DNA from: Saprospiraceae bacterium | GTDB lineage: Bacteria; Bacteroidota; Bacteroidia; Chitinophagales; Saprospiraceae | DNA: 15,142 bases | Assembly: GCA_020630895.1 (NCBI GenBank) | Contig: JAHDII010000051.1 | Location: forward strand, 1-15,142 | Reading direction: 5' to 3' | Shown here: in pieces, positions 7,318 through 14,184 of the stretch | Layout of the letters: every line of letters begins with the position of its first letter | How positions within the stretch are numbered: the first letter of the stretch is position 1 | Notes under the pieces: model-generated | Databases searched by the model: none | What the model saw: the letters and a program-made list of their open reading frames with translations, nothing else | Told to the model about the DNA's origin: nothing | Program-made: the position numbers and the translations under genes

Positions 7318-8151
7318 ATGAACATCCGCAAAGATATAAAGGTTGAAGGAAAACATGGTCGTCCAGTGCTATTGGATACATATTATTTGAATAAAAAAGA
7401 AAATCAACCTATCATAATTCTTCTTCATGGCTTTAAAGGCTTTAAAGATTGGGGACATTGGCATTTGATGGCTGAGTCTTTTGCTCAAAATAATTACTAT
7501 TTTGTAAAATTCAATTTTTCTCATAATGGTACTACTCCTGAAAATCCTTTAGAATTTGGAGATTTAGAGGCATTTGGTAGGAATAATTATTCTAAAGAAG
7601 AGGCAGATTTAGATGTGGTCTTAGATTGGTTAGCTCAAAATAATACTGGAAGGTATAATATGAATGATATTACATTAGTAGGGCATAGTAGAGGAGGAGG
7701 TTTGGCTATTGTTAAGGCAGCAAGAGATTCTCGTATTAAAAGATTAATAACCTTGGCTTCTGTTCAACAATTAGGCTTTGCTTCAAGGCATCCTGAAGTT
7801 TTAGATACTTGGAAAAAAGAAGGAGTTCATTATATTATAAATGGTAGAACTCAGCAGAAAATGCCTTTATATTATCAGTTACATGAAGATGTAATTCAGA
7901 ATAAAGAAAAGTTTGATGTAGAAAAAGCAGCACGTTCGTTTTCTAAGCCTTGGTTGATAATTCATGGAACAGAAGATCCCGCTGTTTCTGTCAATAGTGC
8001 TTACCAAATGAAAGAATGGTATCCTCAAGCACAATTAGAAATTATTGAAGGAGCTAATCATGTTTTTGGAGGTTCTCATCCTTATGAGAAAGAGGAACTA
8101 CCAGCACATACAGGACAATTATTAGATATATGTATTGAATTTCTAAAATAA
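7318..8151 (+). CDS. Alpha/beta hydrolase, serine type
   Basis: This 277-residue protein has no signal peptide and is probably cytoplasmic. It has the classic order of the fold: oxyanion strand IIILLHGFKGFKDWG near 31-45, nucleophile elbow LVGHSRGGG with Ser124, acid in HGTEDPAV (Asp220), and the base in GANHVFGG (His248). Together these make a complete Ser-Asp-His triad. The sequence resembles the family of small dienelactone-hydrolase/acylaminoacyl-peptidase-like esterases found in Bacteroidota, but the substrate cannot be told. A start at 7318 places Met only 9 residues before the first conserved strand region, which is normal. It diverges from the isoprenoid operon and lies 62 bp upstream of the M43 protease on the same strand. 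Confidence 0.9.
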   Translation: MNIRKDIKVEGKHGRPVLLDTYYLNKKENQPIIILLHGFKGFKDWGHWHLMAESFAQNNYYFVKFNFSHNGTTPENPLEFGDLEAFGRNNYSKEEADLDVVLDWLAQNNTGRYNMNDITLVGHSRGGGLAIVKAARDSRIKRLITLASVQQLGFASRHPEVLDTWKKEGVHYIINGRTQQKMPLYYQLHEDVIQNKEKFDVEKAARSFSKPWLIIHGTEDPAVSVNSAYQMKEWYPQAQLEIIEGANHVFGGSHPYEKEELPAHTGQLLDICIEFLK

Positions 8152-8213
8152 ATAAAAATTATAGCGTATTTTCGCTGTATCAAAATATTATTTATATCAT
8201 AAAAAATAGAGCA

Positions 8214-9557
8214 ATGAATAAACGTATACTATTTATAGTACAAATTTTATTTTTATTTTTTGTTACTTCATTAGTAGCTCAAAATGAAGAACATATCCAT
8301 TCAGAAAAATGTGGACATAATATATTAATGGAAGCGATGGAAAATCAATTTCCAGGCTATCAAAATTTAGTAGAACATACTTTTAGAAAAGCAAAAGAAA
8401 AAGGACCAGATTATAATCGTAGTAGTAGTGTTTATACGATAGATGTAGTAGTGCATGTAGTATGGAAAGAAGCAGAAGAAAATATTTCAGATCAGATAAT
8501 TCAAGATCAAATAGATGTACTGAATGAAGATTTTCGTGCCTTAAATGCAGACTTTGCCAATTTGAGAACTGAATTTGGTTCTATTGCTGCGGATCCGATG
8601 ATTGAATTTAATTTAGTAGCTATTGAAAGAGTTCAAACAACAGAAACGTTTAGTGTTGGTCTTTTTACAGGTTTTGAGGATCATAAACTAAAAAACTCTG
8701 CTAATGGAGGAAGTAGTCCTTACGATACTAATACTCATTTAAATATTTGGGTATGTAATATTCAACCTAGTATAATAGGATTAATTTTAGGACTAGCCTA
8801 TCCTCCAGTTAATTTATCAGAATATCCTGACTTAAATAATTTTCCTCCAGGTGCTTCTCCCGCAGATGAAGAATATAATGGGGTCGTTATTCATTATCCT
8901 GCTTTTGGAGGTAGAGATAGAACTGCAACAATTGAAGGATTGGGAAGTGTTGATTTTGAAGGAAGAACAACTGTCCATGAAGTAGGACATTACTTAGGAT
9001 TAGCTCATATTTGGGGAAATGCTTTAACAATTCTAGGTGAAGATGGATGTATGTCTGATGACGGAATTGATGATACTCCAAATGCAGGAGATAGTTCACA
9101 AGCAATAGGTTGTGAACCTACAAAAAATACATGTATAGATGAAATGGATGATTTACCAGATATGTGGGAGAATTATATGGATTATTCATTGGAAGCTTGT
9201 CAAGTTACTTTTACTCAAGGTCAAGTTGATTTAATGAGAGCTATTCTTGAAGGTCCAAGAGCTACTTTAATAGCAGGGCAAGTGAGTAATACAGAAATAG
9301 ACATATTAAACAGCCAAGTAGCAGTAGCTCCTAACCCTACAAATGGTATCGTAAATTTAGATGTTCGTTTTGAAGATAATGATGCTTATGATGTGATTGT
9401 TAGAGATATGTTAGGTCGCCAAATTGGAACCATGCAATCTTATCAAGGAAATGAAATCATTGCTTTAGATTTATCTAATGAAACAAATGGAGTTTATTTT
9501 GTAGAAATTCAAAAAGGTGTTCATAGAATTGCTAAAAAAGTAGTTGTAACAAAATAA
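8214..9557 (+). CDS. Secreted M43 (cytophagalysin/pappalysin-type) metalloprotease with T9SS sorting domain
   Basis: The 447-residue preproprotein has a Sec signal peptide (about 1-22, ending SLVA). A short pro-region holds CGH (Cys33). A metzincin catalytic domain carries the extended zinc motif HEVGHYLGLAH (His255, Glu256, His259, His265) followed by IWGN. A calcium/disulfide-like Asp/Cys-rich stretch (Cys279, Cys300, Cys307) precedes the Met-turn NYMDYS (Met322). From about 370 comes a type A C-terminal sorting domain: VAPNPTNGIVNLDV, VRDMLGRQIG, and NGVYFVEIQKG ending IAKKVVVTK. The domain order matches type IX-exported extracellular proteases of Bacteroidota. It should be secreted or anchored to the surface and cleave proteins. 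No T9SS machinery gene is nearby. A hairpin terminator follows. All key residues are present. Confidence 0.95.
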   Translation: MNKRILFIVQILFLFFVTSLVAQNEEHIHSEKCGHNILMEAMENQFPGYQNLVEHTFRKAKEKGPDYNRSSSVYTIDVVVHVVWKEAEENISDQIIQDQIDVLNEDFRALNADFANLRTEFGSIAADPMIEFNLVAIERVQTTETFSVGLFTGFEDHKLKNSANGGSSPYDTNTHLNIWVCNIQPSIIGLILGLAYPPVNLSEYPDLNNFPPGASPADEEYNGVVIHYPAFGGRDRTATIEGLGSVDFEGRTTVHEVGHYLGLAHIWGNALTILGEDGCMSDDGIDDTPNAGDSSQAIGCEPTKNTCIDEMDDLPDMWENYMDYSLEACQVTFTQGQVDLMRAILEGPRATLIAGQVSNTEIDILNSQVAVAPNPTNGIVNLDVRFEDNDAYDVIVRDMLGRQIGTMQSYQGNEIIALDLSNETNGVYFVEIQKGVHRIAKKVVVTK

Positions 9558-9579
9558 TATAAAATCTATTATAAATCGC

Positions 9580-9624
9580 AAATTAAAAAAGATATGAAAC
9601 AAAGTTTCATATCTTTTTTAATTT
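9580..9624. terminator. Perfect 21-bp-stem bidirectional terminator
   Basis: The left arm (9580-9600) and right arm (9604-9624) are perfect reverse complements of 21 bases around an AAA loop. The core is GATATGAAAC / GTTTCATATC, flanked by A- and T-runs. It lies between the convergent protease and RNA methyltransferase genes. Its right arm covers the last codons and stop of the methyltransferase (9618-9620), so one structure serves both transcripts. Confidence 0.9.
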
Positions 9625-10361
9625 CTAAAAATAGCACAAATAATCCCTGTTGCTACCGCAGCATTTAAAGATTCTGCTTTGCCATGAGCAGGAATATTGA
9701 TCCGTTGATGAATATATTTTCGTGTTTCATTAGAAATTCCATTTCCTTCATTTCCAATAACAATAATTCCTTTTTTCTTTTCTGGAGAAAGTTCAAAAAT
9801 ATTGTCTCCTTGTAAATCGGCACCCATAATTGGAATATTAGGAAATTGTTCTGCTAAGTTTTCTATAGAATAATGAAAACAATGCACTCTTAAAAACGCT
9901 CCCATAGAAGATTGAATAACTTTAGGATTATATAAATCGACAGTCCCTTCTCCTAAGAAAACATGTTGAATACCAAACCAATCAGCAATCCTTAAAATAG
10001 TTCCTAAATTACCTGGATCTTGAATACCATCTAAAAATAATGAAATATCATTTTGAATGATATTTTCATCTAAAGAAGGAGATAGTGTCGGTATAACTAC
10101 TAATACATCAGAAGGAGTGTTAAAGGAAGACAGCTCTTTCATTATTTTTTCGTTGCTTTCTATGATAGGGATATGAGGATATAAATGAGAATATTTTTGC
10201 AACCAAGAAGAAGAAGCAATCATATATTCTATATCAATATTAGGATATTGTAAAATTTCAGATATAATTTTAGTCCCTTCAACAATAAATTTATCATACC
10301 TTTGTCTGTACTTTTTTTGTTGTAGAGAACGAATGTATTTAATATTGGCTTTAGAAAGCAT
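9618..10361 (-). CDS. TrmH/SpoU family RNA 2'-O-methyltransferase
   Basis: This 247-residue protein has an N-terminal substrate-binding domain (about 1-85; KFIVEGTKIISEIL is the typical RNA-binding helix). The SPOUT catalytic domain follows with three conserved motifs: DGIQDPGNLGTILRIADWFG (111-130), IVIGNEGNGIS near 200-210, and NIPAHGKAESLNAAVATG (222-239). The knotted C-terminus binds S-adenosylmethionine and the first-motif Arg/Asn region acts in catalysis. It methylates ribose 2'-OH in rRNA or tRNA; the exact site cannot be assigned. Its start lies 16 bp from the start of divergent tamL. From memory, an RNA methyltransferase of this kind is a frequent neighbour of tamL in this phylum. 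Confidence 0.94.
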   Translation of the reverse strand: MLSKANIKYIRSLQQKKYRQRYDKFIVEGTKIISEILQYPNIDIEYMIASSSWLQKYSHLYPHIPIIESNEKIMKELSSFNTPSDVLVVIPTLSPSLDENIIQNDISLFLDGIQDPGNLGTILRIADWFGIQHVFLGEGTVDLYNPKVIQSSMGAFLRVHCFHYSIENLAEQFPNIPIMGADLQGDNIFELSPEKKKGIIVIGNEGNGISNETRKYIHQRINIPAHGKAESLNAAVATGIICAIFRN

Positions 10362-10377
10362 TATACTTTAGAAATAA

Positions 10378-12762
10378 TTGAGTTTGTATATTATAAAAAA
10401 AATAGGAATTCTTTTTTTCCCAATACTACTTCTATTTGTAGCATCAAGTTGTAATACTACCAAATATTTACAAGAGGGAGAAAAATTAGTAGAAAAAAAT
10501 ACAGTAAAAATTGAGTCCTCTGAAAAAATAGAAGATAAAGCAGATTTATTATATGATTTATCTAAATATTATAAACAAAAACCCAATTCAAAATTTTTAG
10601 GATTATTTAGAACTCGTCTTTGGTTTTATTTTAAAAATCAAAGCGAAGCAGATACCTCTAAATGGAGCAATTGGGTGAATCGTGTTTTAGCAGAAGCTCC
10701 TGTAATACAAGAAGAAAGTTTAGTGAAAAGTACGGCAAAAGCTATGAAAAGCTATATGCAACACAAAGGATATTTTAATGCTCAAGTAGAGTATAATGTA
10801 GATACTACTAAACATTTCACGTTTAACACTTACACCGTTTATCCATATCGTCGATATTATTTTGATACGATTCAACACCAATCTAAAGACAGATATATTC
10901 AGCGAATATTAAATGATACTAAAGAAGAAAGTTATCTTAAAAGTGGCTTACCTGTTGATGTTGATTTATATAATAAAGAAGTAACTCGCCTCATTCGACA
11001 AATGCGTACTTTAGGATATTTAGATTTTACTAAAAATTATATTGCTCCTTTAGCAGTTGATACTTCGGATTATAAGGTGAATGCTACTTTAAATATTTTA
11101 TCTCCCTTAGATACAATAGAACATCAAATTTATACGATAGGAAATGTTTATGTATATCCTAATTATATTCCTAATAAAAGAAGTGAATATCAAGAAGATA
11201 TTATCAAGGGAGGAGTTACTTTTATGAGTAGAGGAAATCCAGATATTAAATATCCTACATTAAAAAGAAATATCCATTTAAAAAGTGGAGATAGATATGA
11301 TTTAGAACAAGAAGAACTGACTAAAGTACGTTTGGCATCTTTAGATTTATATAAATTTATTTCTATTAAAGCGGTTAAAAGTGATAGTGTTCCAGGACTT
11401 GTAGATTTTTATATTTATTTACCATCAAAAGATAAACAAGCACTTGGAGGAGATATAGAATTGAATACAGCCAACAATTCTTCTTTTGATCAAGTTTCTA
11501 TTGGAACGTCTATGAGTATTAATTATAGTAATAGAAATTTATTAAAAGGAGCCGAAAAATTTTCTGTTGATGTAGAAGGAGGTTTAGAATTTGCATTGAA
11601 AAATAATGATGAATTATTTAATTCTATTGATGTTAATGCTAATGCAGAATTAAGCTTTCCTAAGTTTGTAGATTATATGGGTGTTTTTACCATCTTAAAA
11701 TCGATGAAAATTTTACCTAAAAAAACATTAAAAAAATTAAAAGCTACAGCAACTACAAAATTACAATTGGGATATGATTATTTACGCCTCATTAATTTTT
11801 ATGATTATAATTCTTTAAATGGAAATTTTGGTTTTAATATTATTCCTTCAGAACGATGGAGAGTAAAACTTACTCAAACAGGTTTAACTTATTTTAATCC
11901 TGTAGCAAAACCTGCTTTTGATACTATTTTAACAGGAAATCCTTTCCTGCAAAGAAGTTTTGACAAACAACTTTTTACGGGTATATTTTTTAATAGTATA
12001 GACCTATCATACATTGAAGCAGCAAAAAAAGAAGATGTAACAGCTTCTTTAAGATTGTTTGGAGAAGTATCAGGAATTGAACAATTAATTTTAAATAAAA
12101 GTTTTAGCCCTACTAAAGAATGGTTATTATTTGATTCTGTTCAATATGCACACTATTTAAAATTTGAAGCAGAACAAAAATATGCTAAAATATTTACACC
12201 TAGAACTTCATTTGCTTTTAGAGCAGGTGTTGGAATTGCAGCACCTTATGGATCTTTTTCAGATGCAGTTCCTTATGTGAAACAGTTTCATATTGGAGGA
12301 CCCAATAGTCTTAGAGCTTGGAGTATTAGGGAAGTAGGCCCTGGTGGATATAGAGAATTATTAACAGCAGGAGAAAATAATACGCTGCCTTTTTATCAGA
12401 CAGGAGATCTCAAAATGGAAATGAATATGGAATATCGTTTTGATATGTTTTGGTATTTAGAAGGAGCCATATTTTTAGATGTTGGAAATATTTGGACATT
12501 AAAAGATGATGGTAGAGAAAATGCTCAATTGTCTAAGGATTTTTGGAAACAATTTGCTATCGGAACTGGCTTTGGATTTCGACTTGATTTTTCCTATTTT
12601 ATTATGCGATTTGATTTAGGTTATCCTATCAGAAATAATTATTTGCAAGAATATTATGATGCTAATGGAGTTCAAAAACTTACTTATTGGCCGATTCGAA
12701 AATTATCTCATCTCACTACTAGAGATATTAATTTTAATTTAGCAATTGGCTATCCTTTTTAA
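10378..12762 (+). CDS. tamL: TamL: BamA/TamA-family outer-membrane barrel lipoprotein
   Basis: This 794-residue protein starts with a lipoprotein signal (Lys7-Lys8, hydrophobic core, VASSC with Cys25). The first residues after the Cys contain no acidic surface-export signal. POTRA-like periplasmic repeats occupy roughly 110-360 (for example SYMQHKGYFNAQVEYNV and IRQMRTLGYLDF). A C-terminal 16-strand-type barrel follows from about 370, with the conserved loop region GGPNSLRAWSIREVGPGGY (640-658). The last residues NFNLAIGYPF end in the aromatic residue expected of the beta-signal. The lipoprotein form of TamA is characteristic of Bacteroidota and works with TamB in outer-membrane and envelope biogenesis. 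A TamB gene, which commonly follows it, is not here; the next gene is convergent. A stop at 10375 and no ATG before the lipobox force a non-ATG start, TTG at 10378 or 10384. Confidence 0.92.
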   Translation: MSLYIIKKIGILFFPILLLFVASSCNTTKYLQEGEKLVEKNTVKIESSEKIEDKADLLYDLSKYYKQKPNSKFLGLFRTRLWFYFKNQSEADTSKWSNWVNRVLAEAPVIQEESLVKSTAKAMKSYMQHKGYFNAQVEYNVDTTKHFTFNTYTVYPYRRYYFDTIQHQSKDRYIQRILNDTKEESYLKSGLPVDVDLYNKEVTRLIRQMRTLGYLDFTKNYIAPLAVDTSDYKVNATLNILSPLDTIEHQIYTIGNVYVYPNYIPNKRSEYQEDIIKGGVTFMSRGNPDIKYPTLKRNIHLKSGDRYDLEQEELTKVRLASLDLYKFISIKAVKSDSVPGLVDFYIYLPSKDKQALGGDIELNTANNSSFDQVSIGTSMSINYSNRNLLKGAEKFSVDVEGGLEFALKNNDELFNSIDVNANAELSFPKFVDYMGVFTILKSMKILPKKTLKKLKATATTKLQLGYDYLRLINFYDYNSLNGNFGFNIIPSERWRVKLTQTGLTYFNPVAKPAFDTILTGNPFLQRSFDKQLFTGIFFNSIDLSYIEAAKKEDVTASLRLFGEVSGIEQLILNKSFSPTKEWLLFDSVQYAHYLKFEAEQKYAKIFTPRTSFAFRAGVGIAAPYGSFSDAVPYVKQFHIGGPNSLRAWSIREVGPGGYRELLTAGENNTLPFYQTGDLKMEMNMEYRFDMFWYLEGAIFLDVGNIWTLKDDGRENAQLSKDFWKQFAIGTGFGFRLDFSYFIMRFDLGYPIRNNYLQEYYDANGVQKLTYWPIRKLSHLTTRDINFNLAIGYPF

Positions 12763-12778
12763 TTAAGGATAACCAATT
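12744..12778. terminator. Bidirectional hairpin terminator overlapping the tamL stop
   Basis: Arms AATTGGCTATCCTT (12744-12757) and AAGGATAACCAATT (12765-12778) pair over 14 bp with one mismatch around a 7-nt loop. The structure covers the last tamL codons and the stop (12760-12762). It lies 11 bp from the end of the convergent SHOCT gene. A T-rich run follows a few bases later at 12784-12793 on the plus strand. Both strands could use it. Confidence 0.7.
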
Positions 12779-12789
12779 ACAAATATTTT

Positions 12790-13524
12790 TTATTTAAAAT
12801 TATCAATAATTTTCTTTTTTAGAGCTTTAAATTCTGTATCGGTAATAGCTCCTTTATCTTTTAAATCATATAGTTTTTCTAATTCTTTAAGGATATCTTT
12901 ACCATCGGTTACCTTAAGATCTTTCGTTGTATCTTCTATAACATCTTCTGTTGTATTTTCATGAACTACAAAATCTCCATCGTCATTTCCTTCCTTACGT
13001 TTTTTCTCATGTTCCTCTTTTATTTTCTCAACTACCTTCTTATTCTTTTCAAATTTTTCTTCAAACTGACGTTTCATACTATCTAAATCGATATCTAGCA
13101 TCGTACCGCCATTTTCAAAATGAGTTTTAAATAATTCTCCTAAAGTATAAGTACTTGCTCCAGCCATCACACCCATAGCTGCACCACCAATATAACTTCC
13201 TGCTATAGGAATTAATTTAATTAAACTTTTGGCTCCTGCACGAGCTAAAAAAGTACCTAATACCGTAGAAACAATTGCTTTGTAACGGGTATCTTCAAAA
13301 TCAACATGATATACTTTTGTCATTTGACGAATCATATCTAATTGAATAGCAGCAACCCCTGCACTATCAAGCAAAGGAATAGGAATCAAAGCTCCTGCTC
13401 CCATTGACCAAAGGGCATGATTACGAATAATATTGTCTGTACTTTTACTTTGCTTTTCTTTTAAATCACTCATGGGCTTTAAAATTTTTTTAGCTCGATT
13501 AATATTTTTTAAAATGTCTTTCAT
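12790..13524 (-). CDS. DUF697-like (YcjF-type) membrane-associated protein with C-terminal SHOCT domain
   Basis: This 244-residue protein starts with a basic helical segment (about 1-35). A hydrophobic DUF697-like region (about 35-150) contains ALIPIPLLDSAGVAAIQLDM and, further on, the Gly/Ala-rich IPIAGSYIGGAAMGVMAG, which could insert in or sit on the membrane. A highly charged coiled linker rich in Lys/Glu (about 155-200) follows. The C-terminus is a SHOCT domain (ILKELEKLYDLKDKGAITDTEFKALKKKI), a short helical hairpin with an oligomerising or targeting role in other proteins. DUF697 proteins elsewhere accompany GTPases or tellurite/stress-type proteins, but none is beside it. I chose the ATG at 13524 over a GTG one codon earlier. 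The domain order is clear; function is unknown. Confidence 0.85.
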   Translation of the reverse strand: MKDILKNINRAKKILKPMSDLKEKQSKSTDNIIRNHALWSMGAGALIPIPLLDSAGVAAIQLDMIRQMTKVYHVDFEDTRYKAIVSTVLGTFLARAGAKSLIKLIPIAGSYIGGAAMGVMAGASTYTLGELFKTHFENGGTMLDIDLDSMKRQFEEKFEKNKKVVEKIKEEHEKKRKEGNDDGDFVVHENTTEDVIEDTTKDLKVTDGKDILKELEKLYDLKDKGAITDTEFKALKKKIIDNFK

Positions 13525-13539
13525 CACATACTATTAAAT

Positions 13540-13577
13540 AACTTCATATTAAATTATAAACGCTTTGCAATGAAGTT
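13540..13577. promoter_or_regulatory. Inverted repeat in the divergent SHOCT/DUF6265 intergenic region
   Basis: AACTTCAT (13540-13547) and ATGAAGTT (13570-13577) are perfect 8-bp inverted arms 22 bp apart. They lie 16 bp upstream of the SHOCT-protein start and about 120 bp upstream of the divergent lipoprotein. The site could be a weak operator or a 5' leader hairpin of the leftward transcript. In A+T-rich DNA, an 8-bp pair at this spacing could arise by chance. Confidence 0.25.
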
Positions 13578-13697
13578 TAATGTTTATATAGTTGAAACAA
13601 CAAATTACAAGTTAAAATAGTTTTTTGCTACAAAACACGATGAATTCTAGAATATTTTAGATGAAATATGTACCTTATACCCATATAATATAGTAAA

Positions 13698-14171
13698 ATG
13701 GAAAAATTATTAATTTTTGTAATATTTACCTTTTTTCTATCATGTAATACAAATGATAAGAAAAATGAAGCACCAATTCCTACTCAAAATTTTGATTGGT
13801 TACTAGGAAATTGGGAAAGAACAAATGAAAAAGAAGGACAACAAACTTTTGAAACTTGGACTAAAAAAAATGATTCAGAATATATAGGTTTAGGTTATAC
13901 TTTAAAAAATAATGATACTATTTGGATGGAAAATGTATTATTAATCAATAAAAATAATCATTGGACTTTTGAAGTAACAGGAAAAGGAGAACCTAAAGCA
14001 ACAATATTCAAATTATCAAAAATAGAAAAATATAGTTTTTCTTGTGAAAATCCTGAAAATGAATTTCCCAATATAATTCAGTATAATACAAAAGATGATA
14101 AACTTCATGCTCTTATTTCAGGAGGAGAAATGAATATTCCTTTTGAGTTTGAAAGAATTAAAAATAAATAA
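13698..14171 (+). CDS. DUF6265-like lipoprotein
   Basis: The 157-residue product has a short signal ending in Cys16 (FFLSC), consistent with a lipoprotein. The mature part begins NFDWLLGNWERTNEKEGQQT, followed by FETWTKKNDSEYIGLGYTL. This WLLGxW...FETW pattern marks the DUF6265 group: small lipocalin-like beta-barrel proteins common in Bacteroidota. The ending (GGEMNIPFEFERIKNK) also fits. The function is unknown; a hydrophobic ligand-binding role is only a guess from the fold. It lies 13 bp before a second lipoprotein gene, so the two are probably cotranscribed. No clean promoter motif was found in the 173-bp upstream gap. Confidence 0.82.
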   Translation: MEKLLIFVIFTFFLSCNTNDKKNEAPIPTQNFDWLLGNWERTNEKEGQQTFETWTKKNDSEYIGLGYTLKNNDTIWMENVLLINKNNHWTFEVTGKGEPKATIFKLSKIEKYSFSCENPENEFPNIIQYNTKDDKLHALISGGEMNIPFEFERIKNK

Positions 14172-14184
14172 AATTAAACTAGAT

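Noticed and set aside
7318..7335. ATCCGCAAAG at the start of the hydrolase, resembling part of the 47-bp element
   Set aside because: It lacks the other hairpin arm and the TCTGTGGAC box and lies within a coding start. It is a chance match.
8163..8176. A small hairpin AGCG-TATTTT-CGCT after the hydrolase gene
   Set aside because: Only four base pairs and no T-run follow, so it is not a convincing terminator. It could arise by chance.
8887..9105. A 72-codon minus-strand open frame inside the protease gene
   Set aside because: It is antisense to the zinc-binding motif region, and its Leu/His-rich product is what antisense reading of this region would give.
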